From assembly GCA_023014335.1 (NCBI GenBank), contig JAECYW010000008.1, forward strand, positions 3,162,001-3,226,000: a stretch of 64,000 nucleotides of DNA. Direction: 5' to 3'. This document shows, one piece after another, positions 1 through 12,370 of this stretch; positions within the stretch are counted from its first letter, which is position 1; every line of letters starts with the position of its first letter. Both the position numbers and the translations under genes were made by a program. The notes beneath the pieces are model-generated. The model had not been told where the DNA came from, searched no databases, and saw only the letters and a program-made list of their open reading frames with translations. The stretch is from Galerina marginata. Taxonomy: Eukaryota; Basidiomycota; Agaricomycetes; Agaricales; Galerinaceae.

Positions 1-1353
1 AAACAAATTGCATCAAACTGGACACGTGATCAAATCGCGTGTCCATTTTTGGTCGCCGCTTCATATGCTGCGACACTTTACCAACTTTCTTACAGCTCTT
101 TCTTTGATTCGGCCATTATTTTAGGTGTAACGTATTGGCATTAATACTACTAAGAGTTCCTTCGAGTCTAATAACTTTTTGGCCTCTTTTTCCGTCAGAT
201 GTACAGAATCTCACGATTTCAGCCTTGGTCTTTTAAAGAGGTTTCTCTTCGTATAATATCGGGTTTAGACTTTAAAATCACACCCAAGGTAGCTATACTG
301 CAATGGTGAAAATTCATGCCAAAATTACTACAGAAATTGTGTTGTAGTAAAAGCGTGACACACAGATTTGTTGATCGAAGACAGTGTGGAAACACCTTTC
401 CTCAGCCACTTGACAGTCTGGGAATACCTTTCGAGGCGCTGTCAGATCGCGTCAAGAAGCACAAAGTCAATCAGGCAACGACATGGATTTTTGATTTTGA
501 TAGAATAGGCGCTATTTCGTTTGATGCTGCGTTTTAACCGTAAAATCCAGAGTAAATCTGAATGCATGCAGGGAGTTTAAACATAGCTTGCTGACAAATT
601 ACTGAGGGATGATACTGACTTCGTATCGCATGAACTGGAGGTTAAACGAGAGAGGTGGACCGGCAGAGCCTTGGGTCGAATTTGTTGAGAGCTAATGATC
701 TACTAGTAGAATATAGTGCACGGTGTGCTTATGCATTGGAGCACAAAAAGGGGATACACTGTCTGGATCAATAACATTGGTGTAGAAGGCTTGAATGGGA
801 GCGATCTTACTTGATATAATGCGAGTGACCATTGCAGCTAAATCCATCGATAGGTTAAGATCAATGTACATTATCAACTCCATATCCTATTATCCCGGTC
901 CGCGAAGGTTTTAGCTACTTGCCCAGAGAAAGGGGACTGGCACTGATTGTGTCGATAACACCGATTTAGAACGGCACAGCCTTTGATGTCGACGTCACAC
1001 GAGGCATCGGTTCGCTTCAACAAAAAGACGAGACGAGTTTGCAGCTCAAGTGCAAGTGAATTGAATTAAAAGATCAAATGACCCAGGTTGTTTAAATTGA
1101 GACCTTACTATCGAATTTGATCAGTAGGATTAAGTATCGTGCTTTTACTGTGGCGAAAGATGCTCACCCCGTGCTAGCCTGTAAGATGCACGAGGCTTCC
1201 GTCCAAATTTACGCCATGGACGAAACAGGTTGAAGTGACCCAACCAATTAAACAAAGAAAACGTGGCTTTCAACTATAACATGCTGAGCGTAGGAAAGTT
1301 TCTCCACGAACTCTCCAGAACGGATCTTCATACGCACTACGAATAGGTTCACA
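1..1353. other. Intergenic, no supported gene
   Basis: AT-rich sequence with only short ORFs (under 75 codons) that lack splice continuity or a recognisable protein. I see no RNA gene or repeat array. The last few hundred bases are presumably the promoter of the gene starting at 1354, but no clear TATA box is visible. Confidence 0.5.
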
Positions 1354-1963
1354 ATGAGCTCAGACTTTCGCGGCGCCAGCGTTGGTGGGTATATTCAAAG
1401 TGGACCTTATATAAATGGCACGACCTTATTCTTTCAGCTTCAGGTAGGGGCGGAGCGGGTCCGGGGGGAGGACGCGGGGGTGATATCGGATCGTACAACT
1501 ATTCCGGGACGAGCCATGCCAATTCGCACAACGACAACAGCCTCCACCATCGGGTCGACGGTGGGCATTTTCGATTTGATGACTATTTCCCATTTTAATT
1601 TTACGCTACTTTTTCTGACATTTTTCGAACCCAGGCGATAATTACGCAAGCCCAGTAGACAAAGGCGACCAGTATAACGGCACTATTAGCCATAGCGCTG
1701 TTGGTGGACGCGGGAATTCCAACCAAATTACCAACAACGATAGTTCGGAGCTGGGTAAGGAATCGTTTTTTTGGCTAGGAAGTCAAAGTATCAGCGCATC
1801 TCATGTAGCTTCAGGAGATCAGAAATTATCCGACCGGGAAATCGAAGCGATCGAGCGCCTCAAGCAGGCGAGGGCGAAGGTGGCAGCGAAAAAGGAGAGA
1901 GAGCGCATAAAGCGATTGGAAGACGAAGTTAAGCAATTGGAACGCGAGCTTGAGGAGGAGTAG
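1354..1963 (+). CDS. Small Gly-rich, C-terminal coiled-coil protein (3 exons)
   Basis: Exons 1354-1384, 1444-1560 and 1635-1963 join in frame to give 158 residues. Introns of 59 and 74 bp have GTGGGT and GTGGGC donors and TTCAG and CCCAG acceptors. The N-terminus is short and Gly-rich (residues ~10-25), the middle is polar and rich in Asn, His and Ser, and the last ~50 residues are a strongly charged helix with heptad-like Leu/Ile spacing, probably a coiled coil. There is no signal peptide or membrane segment. I do not recognise the family, and the role is unknown; a small oligomerising protein is the obvious inference. The C-terminal helix resembles the relic reading frame at 2465-2755 just downstream, so this may be the surviving member of a local family. 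Intron-free reading stops early, which supports the spliced model. Confidence 0.55.
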
Positions 1964-2430
1964 AGACTTACTACGTAGCTGCTATGAACGATGAAGGAAT
2001 CCGTCGTAACTTGGAAACACCTTTACCCGCTGTAGGTATACTGCAACTGTATGCCATTTCTCCATTGCGGACCGCCGACGTGTAGTAGAGTCTTGACTGG
2101 TATATGGGGCTAATTGCGAGCGGAGAAGAGAGCACTACAGTATAAGAAAGAGTTTTTTTAGGGGAGCGACTCGGATGTGAGAGGTATTCACGTTGTCCTC
2201 TAGTTGAAGCTGGACGTGACGAGTTTTCAAGGTGAAAAACGCATCGTATACAGACCGGAAATCATCGATTGAAGTCCTGGACAGGTCGTTCGACCAAAGA
2301 GAAAACCGTTCGAAGATCGATAGCAGATTAAGCCAGATTAAGAGAGGCACATGCCAAGCCCAAATCATCGCCATCGTCGACTGTCTTAAGTTAGGTCAAG
2401 ACCAATAAGGAACTGGAACGCTCCGAGTCG
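1964..2430. other. Intergenic spacer before duplication copy A
   Basis: Contains only short non-conserved ORFs. It separates the small coiled-coil gene from the left edge of duplicated block A. No counterpart was noticed upstream of block B. Confidence 0.4.
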
Positions 2431-2464
2431 CGCGTACAATCCGATTGTAGTTGCTTCCCTGATC

Positions 2465-2755
2465 ATGACAGATCCTCAAATGTCCAAATCGATTATTCCA
2501 GGAAACGTGATACTAGTATCGAATATGAACGGACCGTAATGCGGTGTATGGATAAATCAGGAACCTTCTGGGCAAGAAATCGAACCAGAATCAGATGAGC
2601 GGGCATGAGAGAGATTAGCAGCAAGAAATTTAACGGAGAAGAAACGATTAAACTTGAAGCGGTTGGAAAATGAGGGGAACTTGAAGCGATTGGACTTCGA
2701 ATTGGGAGAGCCCGAGGATCGAGCTTGGGCACAACATGAATTAGGATGGGCCTAA
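2465..2755 (+). pseudogene. Relic of a small coiled-coil protein gene (copy A)
   Basis: One continuous 97-codon frame from ATG to TAA, broken by two in-frame stops (a TAA after the Asn-Gly-Pro near codon 25 and a TGA near codon 47). The second half is a Lys/Arg/Glu/Leu-rich helix resembling the C-terminus of the protein at 1354-1963. The same region in copy B (15191-15463) is broken differently. I infer a decayed paralogue of the upstream small coiled-coil gene. It could instead be the remains of an exon pair whose introns I have not resolved. Confidence 0.4.
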
Positions 2756-2821
2756 TAGGGCCTGAAATTGTGATACAATACTTGTTCTGCTCCGGGACGG
2801 CGGTTGGAGTCGCTTGAATCT

Positions 2822-2999
2822 CGGAGGCGTCGTAAAGGGTGCGGAGGGTGTACGTGTAAGTTCGTTCTAGGCTGAGGCTAGGGATGCGGCTTGGTTTAGG
2901 TTTTGGTTCAGATTCTTGTTTAGGAGATGAAAGGGTATAGAGTCCCCAGAAGTTCGAGGCTGTGCAGCGGGAGAAGGTCATGAATAAGGACAGACTCCA
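2822..2999 (-). pseudogene. Minus-strand exon relic shared with copy B
   Basis: Read on the minus strand, this stretch encodes a segment with a Leu-Glu-Arg-Thr-Tyr-Thr-Tyr-Thr-Leu motif that is also encoded at 16630-16830 in copy B. After the motif the copies diverge, because copy A lacks the ~1.1 kb that continues the frame in B. It is best read as the truncated end of the gene relic described at 16068-16830. Function unknown. Confidence 0.35.
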
Positions 3000-5171
3000 T
3001 GGCGCTGAGGGCGTGGGCGTGGGCGTGAGTGGTCGCGGTCATGAGTGTTGTAACTGACGTAGACGTTGGTGATTATAACGATGATGGTGATGGAGCCAGT
3101 AAAATACAAGACTCTACATGGGCGAATAAAGCATGTTAATATACAGCATAAATAGTTAAAGAGGAAAGAAGAAGACGCACGGAATACTTATTATTACTGA
3201 TAGAAAACCTGCCGAAACCCGTCCTATCTTCATATCCGTATTCGTGTTTGCGAATCAGTATTTTGTATCAGCCTGCTAATTCGAGGGCAAAAGATGTAAG
3301 TCATAATGAAAGACCTCTCAGAATAGACTCACGCATGATAAAGCGGACGAAACGAAGGAGAGTCGAAGTAGCCGAGTTGACTGGCATTATGGGTTAAATG
3401 CAACAACAGGCGAGCAAACGAGGCGGTTACAATTTACTGGAAAGACGGACTGTTACGAGCACACGCCGAAAGAAAAGAAAACGAGCGAAGATGGGGACAC
3501 GGAAAACGACCACAAAACTCGAAAGAGTGGTGACAAATCCAGGAGTGAGTTGTAAGTGCTTGTTGGTCGATTCGTAATCGAGTATAGCGCACTTCACTGA
3601 GTTCTGGTTCTGGTTCCAATTTGCATGCAGGGTGTTATGAGCTTCTAGTAGGACAGAGACGTGTCGAAGAGAGGAAGACAAAAGGAGTGTGATGGATCTT
3701 GTCCGTTCGCTGTCAGCGGAGACGGAGCAAAAATAGAAATAAACCACGTGACGACCACATCATGATCGCTACGCCTCGAAACCACACAATCGACGGAAGC
3801 TGCTCATTCACTCAATCTTTTTCGAGCACACCAGGGATATCCAGGCAATCACATGAAGTTGGAAATCCTCCTCAACATATTGAGAATGATAAAACCACGG
3901 TGAGCATCATATGGGCGCTTAATACCGAATGTTTTTCCGAGTTACCATTGATTTAGCTTTCTTCTCGGGTACCATTTAAAAACTGGCTGTGCGGGCCAAC
4001 GCTGTGCGCGGCATGTACTCGACCCCACTTTTTCTTAGTGCTGCAAATGACCCAGTTCCGGCTTCAAATATTACTCAAGCGCATTGGAGAGGGTGTAAGA
4101 TCATATTTTCTTGTTCTTCGTCCCACTTTCTCCGTTTGACTCTACAGTAGGATTCACATTTAAGCTATACCCAATGAGTTTATCGTGCATTCAAATATTT
4201 AAGAAACACAATAAAAGTATCACGATGGCCAGATGATGTGGTGAAGAAATCTAGTCTCTGGTGGGTACCGGAAAGGTCGAAAGAAGTCTAGATAGGAATA
4301 GATAGAAAAGTGCAAAATAAATCGGAGAAATAAAACTCAGCTCAAAATAATAAACCAGGATGCACAGGCGAGTGCAGTGCGAAATTGAGGAGGATAATGG
4401 AGTAAGGGAGTCGCTATAATTCGCCTAGTCAATAGATCCACGAGAATAGAAAGAAACTTAGCGGTGTGAATCAGGATTTGAGGTGTTTCCTTGAATCTTG
4501 AAGTCTTCGCGGCTCACTCACTTGGTATTAGGTATGAATTTCTGAGTCCAAGAAAGAAGTGAATTCGATGGGAGTGTCCCAGAACTAATAGAAGGTGAAT
4601 AACAAACAAGATTCCAGAGGGCACGCGTGCTCTCACGTCGCTTGGACCGCCATAGAAACAAAATTAACCAATAGGAATAAGTCTATGATGCTTGGCAAGG
4701 TGAAAGAATGCAAAAGAATGCGAAACAAACAGTGGAAGAATAGAAATAGGAAGGATGATGATTGTACCGAAGAGTCCATGTAGAAAATTGACAAAATAAG
4801 AACATACCAAGCCCACTAGACTTCCTTAGAGACTCCTCCCGAATGGCGCGTTAACCTGGAGAGATTAAGACAAAGAATAATGGCGCGAGGATGACGAAAA
4901 GCTTTTGACCAGACAACACACCGGACCCTGGCGATTAGCGGCTGAAATTCGTCCAGTGGGAGCTCGAGGACTTGTCTGTCCTTTTGGTGTTCACGAGCCG
5001 GGTCAAAGGGAATGGGAAGAACGAATTTTAAATGCTAGAATGAGTGATGAATCGAGATGAGACGATTTGAAATTGAAGAAATAAGGGAGAAATGCGAAAT
5101 ATGAAACTTAGCCTGAATCCGTGCCAATAATCCTTTAAAACTTCGTGTATATGTTGAGGGGTGAGGTTGAA

Positions 5172-5513
5172 TCAAATGCGAATGGATGCGGATAAGAAGA
5201 GGGGGTGAGGCACACGATGAACTGAAGCAAGCGTTACCAGAGGCGTTTTCAAAAATGACTCCGGTAAGGCCAAATTGAGAATATTTTGATGGCGCCTAGT
5301 CTCCCGCCGTTTGCGTGTGATTTCGTAGTTGGCCTGATTTGCTGGCGAGATTGAACATCGCGTTCCTTCTGCAGGAAGCTTTGAGATTGAGGAATAATCT
5401 AGAAAGTGAATAGAATGCCTAACGGCGCCTTGGCGCCAGTCCCGGACTCTTTTTATCTTGGGAAAGCGGCCGAAAGAGTCAGAACCCTTGGACAATTGTC
5501 GTCGAGGATACAA
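5172..5513 (-). pseudogene. Coding-like minus-strand segment, possible downstream exon
   Basis: A 113-codon minus-strand frame with natural-looking, non-repetitive amino-acid use (a basic Pro-Lys-Ile-Lys-Arg-Val-Arg-Asp-Trp-Arg segment). It lies downstream on the same strand as the coding-like exon at 5618-5852, which ends in a plausible GTGAGT donor. I could not make a clean splice junction between them. Possibly one gene relic confined to the copy-A-specific block. No family recognised. Confidence 0.2.
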
Positions 5514-5617
5514 GGTAGTACCCTCGACGGAAACTTACTGACTAACATAAAATCAAGGCTAAGAATATAATTCAAGATAAGGGTTGTAGTGCGGTACAAG
5601 ATCATTAGAAAACTCAC

Positions 5618-5852
5618 AAAGCCATATGAGGAGAGGACCGAAGATAATGCGGCTAGGGCCTCGGCGGCACTTTGCTCTGGGTGGGAAGCAGGAGGCGGGA
5701 GTTGATGGCTCACCGAATCACTGCGACCATCAGAAGTGCTTTCTTGAGCACGGAGATATCTTGCCAGACTGAAGTTCTAGAATTTTTGTGATCCTAGTTG
5801 CATTCGGAAGCGGTCCAGCATGCAATCTTGCTTTGCGATGTCGCCTTTGAGG
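5618..5852 (-). pseudogene. Broken exon of an unknown gene
   Basis: Minus-strand reading from a CAACAG acceptor (5853-5855) to a GTGAGT donor (5617) gives ~78 codons in one frame with a single in-frame TAG near the middle. The flanking residues on both sides look coding: an amphipathic Lys/Asp/Arg-rich segment before it and a Pro/Ser/Ala-rich segment after it. The TAG could alternatively be the end of a very short intron. There is no homologue in copy B. Function unknown. Confidence 0.3.
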
Positions 5853-6307
5853 CTGTTGAATGAGAACAACAATGCCAAAAAAAAAAAAAGACTCCAAAAA
5901 CGGAACTAATCGTTTCAGCGGACGCTGATCCAATTGTTCTTGCACAGTAGATTGTCATCATTGTTAACGTCTCCGGCCTCGCTGTCAGCTTGGATCGAAT
6001 TACCGCCAGTAAGGAAAGGACGAGGCATCATTAATTTGTTGAAAACAGAGCTAGCCGTCGACAATGTGCTGGCCATCTTCTCGCCGGAGCAGTATGCGTT
6101 CTTTGTGACCAAATTCTCCTTCTCCTTGGATGCAGTCAATGTGTTTTTACTCTGGCTCGGTCTTCTCAGCAACGGGTGCCTAGAAGTATGCACAAACAAA
6201 GCCCATGAAACAGAGGTGTAGAAATAATTTGGCGAATGACACGCGGGAGCAGCCTAGTGAAGGACATGGTGACATAAGCTTCAACTTGAGATCAAAGCTG
6301 ACAACAA

Positions 6308-6885
6308 TGCGGGAACATATTGCCATATTGGCGGCAAAACGGAAAACCGTAGGACTGGATCTAGCACCTGGTCTAAAGAACGATACTGTGACAAGGAGCC
6401 TAGTATGCAGGCGGTCTATGAGGAGAACTGAGGACAAATTACTTATATTTTACACAGTCTGATGGAGTTCGTATCAAAAAGCTGATCAAAGCATTGAACT
6501 GAAATCAAAGCTTACATAAGGTTTGGTCGCAGATCCTTGGAACTAAACGATGTGATTAATGACACCTTCGCAATAAGTGGTGTAGACCGTAAGCCTGAAT
6601 AAGTAAGAACGTTAGAATGAAGCACAACATGAGCATAACCAAATTATTAAAAAAATCCTGACTTGACGCCTTGAAGAGGTCATCTACGTAGTTAAGAATC
6701 TAAAAATACTATGAAAGAACTATGCACCAACAAGGGCCGGATGAAAGATACCTACAATATGGAGCACATGGTTCACCTATCAACGCTCACATATCAACGC
6801 GGGAACATATTACTATATCGGAGGCAGACAGATAAGCGTGGGACCGGATCTAGGAGCTGGTCTAAAGAACGATACCCTAGGGGTC
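6308..6885. repeat. Pair of ~85-bp direct repeats (6308-6400, 6796-6885)
   Basis: Both units contain a GGGAACATATT start, a 'CTGGATCTAG'-like middle (ACTGGATCTAGCACC vs CCGGATCTAGGAGC) and a shared CTGGTCTAAAGAACGATAC end, about 490 bp apart. The second unit abuts the right edge of the copy-A-specific block, so the pair may mark how the block arose. Confidence 0.55.
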
Positions 6886-7011
6886 TCGTAATAAATATCA
6901 ACTTTTATTTCTGAGATCTTAAGACACTAACTAACTCAATGTGCCACTTCGGGAGAACATTATTCTATATCTTACTTCCAGCGTCAGAGGAAATCCTACT
7001 ATGGGTTTCGT

Positions 7012-10000
7012 CTATCCTTCATTCAAGTCTTGATGATTGCATTGAAGGTCGAGTTTAGCAACCAAGGCAATCCATGAAGGACGGCCCCTTTCGCGATCCA
7101 GTTTGAGCTGGACACAACGCGCGAGGCTAGGAAATGCTATGCCTAGACGCTCCTGTATGTCTGTGAGCTTGCTTCTGGCCTCCGTTCCTTCTTCGTGTCG
7201 TCCAGCAGCACAATGAAGGAAGCCTTGCGAAAGTAAGATCCATGCAAATTCTGGATACAAACCGTTGCGTGCCTGTGCACGTTGCTCGTAATAAGCGCCG
7301 GCCTCAGTTATTAGGTCTAGCGCCCGAGAAAGGTCATTATTGGAGGCGAGACGCAAGGAAAGGTTATGGATGGTATTCATATGCGTTGATCGGATATCTC
7401 GCCAGGGCAATATCAGATTCGTTGATTTCACCTTCATGATTTCGTCTAGGCCTTCTTGGGCAAGACGCATTGCCTCGAACTCATTTCCGATATCGGCGCG
7501 AACCTCGGACATAAATACAAGGCACTCTGTGAGATCGACAAGACAAGTCAATCGGTCGGTTAGGTTTTTCTCTATAATGCTACCCGTACGAGATAAGTCG
7601 ATGGCTTCCTGTATGGCGTTAATTGCCGCTTCTGTCTTGCTGTTGAATTGCTGTACCATAGAAGCGACTCGCAGGCACCAAACAAGAGTAAAGCTATCTT
7701 CAAATCCAGTCTCACGAATAACTGAAAGGGCATCCTGACTGGCGGTAAAGGCTTCAGAATAGCGGCCAACGTCAAAAAGAGATTTAGCACGACTAGCGAT
7801 TGTCCCTGCTATGCCGTCGACAATGTCAGGGTGTGGAGAGAATGTCTTCCCGATATCAATTGCTTCTTCAAAAGCGCCTAGAGCCTTCTCTAGATAGCCC
7901 TGGGTGCGACACACGAAGGCCATTTGCCGAAGACATTGGATATATATTTCCAGAGAAAGGGGTGTACCTGCCGGAGCATTGTCATACCAGTCCAGCACCC
8001 CTTGAATGGCGACAGCGGCTTCTGTGAGTCGATCAAACCTCTGCAAATTTTCAGAATGAATGTGGGTGACATAAATGAGTGTCCGTTCTCTCTCGTCTGG
8101 GAATTTCTTGATCAACTCGCTTGAATAATGAATCAAACTTTCTCCCCGTTCGATGGACTTTGTCTCATTGTCTGAGAACTTGGAAATTCGTACGTGTAGG
8201 CGTATAGACTCGATGTAATCAGAGAGGATGCTAGGGTTGTCATGAAGAACCGACTGGTAGAGTTCAAATGCTTCACAACCTTCATCGAATGCTTGCTTGT
8301 ATTCATCGGCATAAAAGAGGATATTGGAAAGCAAATGGAGGCTGTTAGCCAGATATTTCTTGTACTGGCCAAGGTCTTGGAAGGCCAACATACGGTATTG
8401 CATGACACATGTTTGAGCTTCGCGAATGGCTTCCAAATATCGTCCGGCAAGCTGGAGATCACAGGCGAGGTCGTAATAAGCCTGAGCTTCGAGCGGGGAG
8501 GGTGATTTGTGAATAGCGTGATAAATGCTGACCACTTCCCTGCGAGAAACAGCTGCCTCATCATGACGCTTCAAGAGGCGAAATATATTTGAAACATTGC
8601 CCAGAGAAATCGCGAAGTTGAGCCTATCTTCGTGAACTTCCAGGTCTAACTGTGTCGCCTCTTTACATATCAAGAGAGCATCGTCGTATTGCTCCATTGC
8701 TACTAAAAGACCAGCATTTTGCCAAAGTACGGCGCATAATTCCCTGGCGTACTTTTGCCGATTCAGTTGAAAATATTTCCTAAAAATGACCATCGATTCT
8801 CGGGACATTGGAAGTGCGTCAGTGGGTGGCAGGAAACTACAAAAATCTGTGTGCAAAATTCGGCAGAGTGCACGCGCCCGGGCCAAATCCAGGCGACCAG
8901 GGTGGAAAGGAAGAAGAAAATCCAAAATTTCTAATGCTCTCTGTTGTGCCTGAAAAGCCTCTTCAAATCGCCCGACCGCTCGAAGGCTGGTTGAGAACTG
9001 TTGCAAAGTGTCAGCATAATAATATAATGCCGTAGTGGACGAAAGCTGATGCAGGGCTTGAGCATGATGGTGGGCCATATAACTAGGCGAATTTTCTAAA
9101 ATCTCCGCTGATTTTTTGCCTATCTGCAATGCACGATTGGTGAGATTGTTGCTTCCAACGAAGTTGTCGAAAAAAAGGACAGCTTCTTCCGCTACTCGCA
9201 ACGATTCGAGTGAATCTCTTTTCAATGAAGCCACCGAAGCAGACATCGACAACGCAAAGGGCAATAGGAGCTTAATATCCAAGGACACCAATGGTGTTTG
9301 AAGAGACCGACAAATAGAAATGCATTCATTTATCGAATAAAGAGCGCCATTCATCTCGCCGTCGATTCCACAGAGGGCAAGGGCCAGGTGAGAGAGAGAT
9401 AGGGCAAGGTAAGGCAAATATGTGGTCGGGTGATTGACAACCAAGGTTCGATAGAGATTTACGGCCCATGTACCAATGCGAGCTGACTCTTGATACATAT
9501 TCAGATTGAGGAGGTTGCATGCGAGGTTTCGCAAAGCTCGTGCACCGACTTGCACCGACAGAGAGTCGGCGTTCTCTTCTAGAATGGTCTGAATTTGCAA
9601 GGCTTGCATAATAACACCTTTCCGAAGAATACATTGATCATCCTCAACGACCAAAATTGCTGGAAAAGTCTTAAAGGGAAGTAGGTAGTCTCCCACCGGT
9701 TCTGCAACGGGATATGATGTCGTCGACGATAATTTCTCCATAAGTACATTGATCGCATCGATTTGAAGGCGGAGGTAGGTACTAGAAATGAAGTCGGTGG
9801 ACATTTCAGGAGATAATGTTGCCAGCTTCGCCGAGTTGCTTCCAATAAAATTGATGATGCGTTCGTCAGAGACTGTACTTGAGATTTCATTCCGAGTTAA
9901 GCTGGATGCTTGGGTCTTGGTGTCGCTTGAGATGACCAGTCGTTTCTCAAGTCTCATGTTAGAAAACATCTACAACAGGGAGAAATTCAGGAGGATCTGA

Positions 10001-10553
10001 ATAAACTAAAATTTTCAGGACGCACTATAAATTGAGTATAACACTGATTGACCCGATTCATGAGCTCCTTGATCTCCGATTCGACCTTGTTACGGTTCTT
10101 CCATGCGCCAAATGTAGCCTTGAACCTGTCAATTTTCTTCTTTGCAGTGACGGGAGCGATTCCAGAGCATTTATTGTAGACAAACTCCATGTCCCTGGCA
10201 TCATTAGTAAATAAAAGTACCTTCATATTTTGGAAATTTCCTTACCTGATCAATTCAGACAGGGCGACTTTCAAGTCATTTGCGCTGCTCAGAATTTCCT
10301 CTTGTTCGTCACAGAATTTTTTAAGCTGATTCAAAGTCCGGCGGACCTGAGTCGCCAACATTTCAGCATTGCGAATATTCTCGGCAGGCTGGCGCGTAGA
10401 GGGTTAGTCAATTTGGATAAAATCGTAATTGATATGAACCGTGGAAGAGCAAACCTTGGTGAAAGATCGTTCCAGCTTTTGCACTAGTTCAGCAAGATCC
10501 TTCACGGCCGTAGTAAGAGTTACCGTTGCTAGAGCAATGGAGAAAGGATCCAT
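7012..10553 (-). CDS. HeLo-like/STAND-type N-terminal domain plus TPR protein, copy A (4 exons)
   Basis: Minus-strand exons 10455-10553, 10246-10388, 10026-10194 and 7012-9969 join in frame (99+143+169+2958 nt) to give 1,122 residues. The same four boundaries exist in copy B. The start is the ATG of Met-Asp-Pro-Phe-Ser-Ile-Ala-Leu-Ala-Thr, the usual opening of the helical N-terminal domain of many basidiomycete STAND/NLR-like proteins (HeLo-like, residues ~1-137). The long last exon encodes degenerate tetratricopeptide-like helical pairs of the G-R-x-x-E-A-x-x-x-x-x-x-A type, for example around residues 470, 647, 793, 833, 877 and 920. No P-loop/NACHT or NB-ARC motif is visible between the two parts, which is unusual, because such N-termini normally precede a nucleotide-binding domain. 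A role in non-self recognition or incompatibility signalling is inferred from family architecture only. No signal peptide or membrane segment. Confidence 0.8.
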
Positions 10554-12370
10554 TAGTTAATGGTCAAGAGAGAGGAAGTCGGCGAGCTTGATTTCCAAGG
10601 ACAGCGCGCAAGCCATATATGTAGCACAGCCCTTGCAAACATCACAACCTCCAACTTTTCCGTGTTTATGGTTGCATGATACTTGTATCTGTACTTGGAT
10701 TTAAACATGCTCTGTGATGCCAAGATGGCTATTATGGATGCTTCGAATTCCCGCCATCGCTGTACACTGTCAAAGCTCGCTCTTCTACCAGTACTTAGAA
10801 GATTTGAACTCGGGATTAACATGTCGGATGCATCTTTTTTAAACATATCGGGAAAGGTATATCCGTATAGTAGCTTGCTGCCGACATAGCCTAACTGTCG
10901 TTTTCATTATTCATGCTGCAATTTGGCGGACCTCTCGGACCTCTCCACAAGGAAATGACAAGTAAGCCATTGTCATCATTCAGAGCCTTTTTGTATTTTT
11001 GTAACGAGTTCTACAGATGCTTTGAACAATCGTGCCACGACATTAGCTCGATATAATACAGGCTGTAATTCTTGTAGAAGATCAGCAAATAGTTTAAGAA
11101 GTTCAAGGGACTTCTTTTCTCGCATTAAAAGCCGGGAGAACGGGTAGGAGCGTGTACAATGCGCAGCGTCGCGCCAGTCGTTCCGACCTTCAGGCGTTCA
11201 AGATTTTCTAAAGATATAGGCCCGGCTTTGGCGGTATAGAAGGCATACGGACTACAAACTTCAGGTCGATCGTTTCCAGGACAGTGAACGGGGAAGAAGT
11301 GACGATTGAAATAGAGCGCATACTGGTTTTTGGAGAAACTGTCGGTACGCGACTCGTTGGTGAGAAAAGGCGGGGAAGGTGGACCTTGTCGTCTGAGCTG
11401 TTAGGCCGCGTAGACGTGAAAGACTTTGAGAAAAAGATTACTACTATTTGCATGTAATTGAAAGCGACTCACGCGCTCTGGATGGGAAGAGGCGGTGGCA
11501 GTGTTCATTTGAGGAGTTCGTCTGGAAAAATCAAGAAAGGGATTCGATAGACAGAAACTATCGGAAACAGAGGTGAAAAACCGACGAAAAAAATCAATGA
11601 CGCGGGCAGAATTGAAGATCGATATGCGCCTCAGAGGACGAGAGCGCAACTGGACAACGTAAAGAACGAGAACTATTCACCAAAGCGGATCTTTCTAGGG
11701 GACATGATGGGCGTGCTATCCGGGCATGAGCTTTCGCTTTAGGTTTCCAAATCCTGGATTACACTACTGAGATCGGAAACTTTTGCCGGCGGTCAAAAGG
11801 GTGAGTCACGTCGCTTGGATTTTGCTTTGGCAATTTGCTCTGACAATTGAGGGGCATATGGGACGGCAAAATGACAGAGCAAAAGTCAAGCTACGTGCCC
11901 AGGCATTTTGACTCTTGTCAAAATAGTCTGACCCCAGTAGTGTTATTGGGCTTGATCGAGGGAGCGATTTGATAGGCCCAAACACGGTAAAGCGAGCATA
12001 AGTTGACGTCAGGTGCAATTAAGCGGCGGCAAGCCAACAGACAGTGGGGGATGAAGAGGAGGGAGGGAGAAAATCGAACCGCCCCGCGATTGACTGCTAT
12101 ATCTGACAGGTACTTGGTACAATGCATAGCCTGAAACAAATGTAAGGACGCGTAATATACGAAAGGACATACTGAATGCGAAAATGGTGGACTTATGAGG
12201 TGGAGGTGAGGGCTGAACGTTGAACCTTTCACCCAATTTGTCGCATCATCGCAATCGGTAACAAGTGTAAACGAAGATCGGATCCACGAAGCCTTGGATC
12301 TAGGAGTAGATCTCATATCAGCAAAGAATGCGGACCACAAGAGGCTCACCTAAATAACCTCGAGGCTCGC
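10554..12370. other. Upstream region of TPR gene A, decayed sequence
   Basis: About 1.8 kb with several short minus-strand ORFs (for example 11401-11649). Their frames are not preserved in the matching part of copy B (21390-22530), although stretches of DNA align (11470-11700 with 21745-21970). It probably contains the promoter of the gene starting at 10553 plus relic sequence. No intact gene supported. Confidence 0.45.

Larger units (their letters stand above)
3979..6890. other. ~2.9 kb block present in copy A only
   Basis: Copy B runs directly from TTTAAAA to GTAAATATCAACTTTTA (17725-17745). In copy A the same junction is split at ~3979 and ~6890. I see no terminal inverted repeat or target duplication at the edges, so this could be an insertion in A or a deletion in B. 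It contains a possible minus-strand gene relic (5618-5852, 5172-5513) and an internal direct repeat (6308-6400 and 6796-6885). 3980-5170 otherwise shows no gene. Confidence 0.6.

Noticed and set aside
9326..9890. ORFs of ~100 codons overlapping the TPR exons in other frames
   Set aside because: Shadows of the long TPR reading frame. Their frames are not preserved in the duplicate copy.
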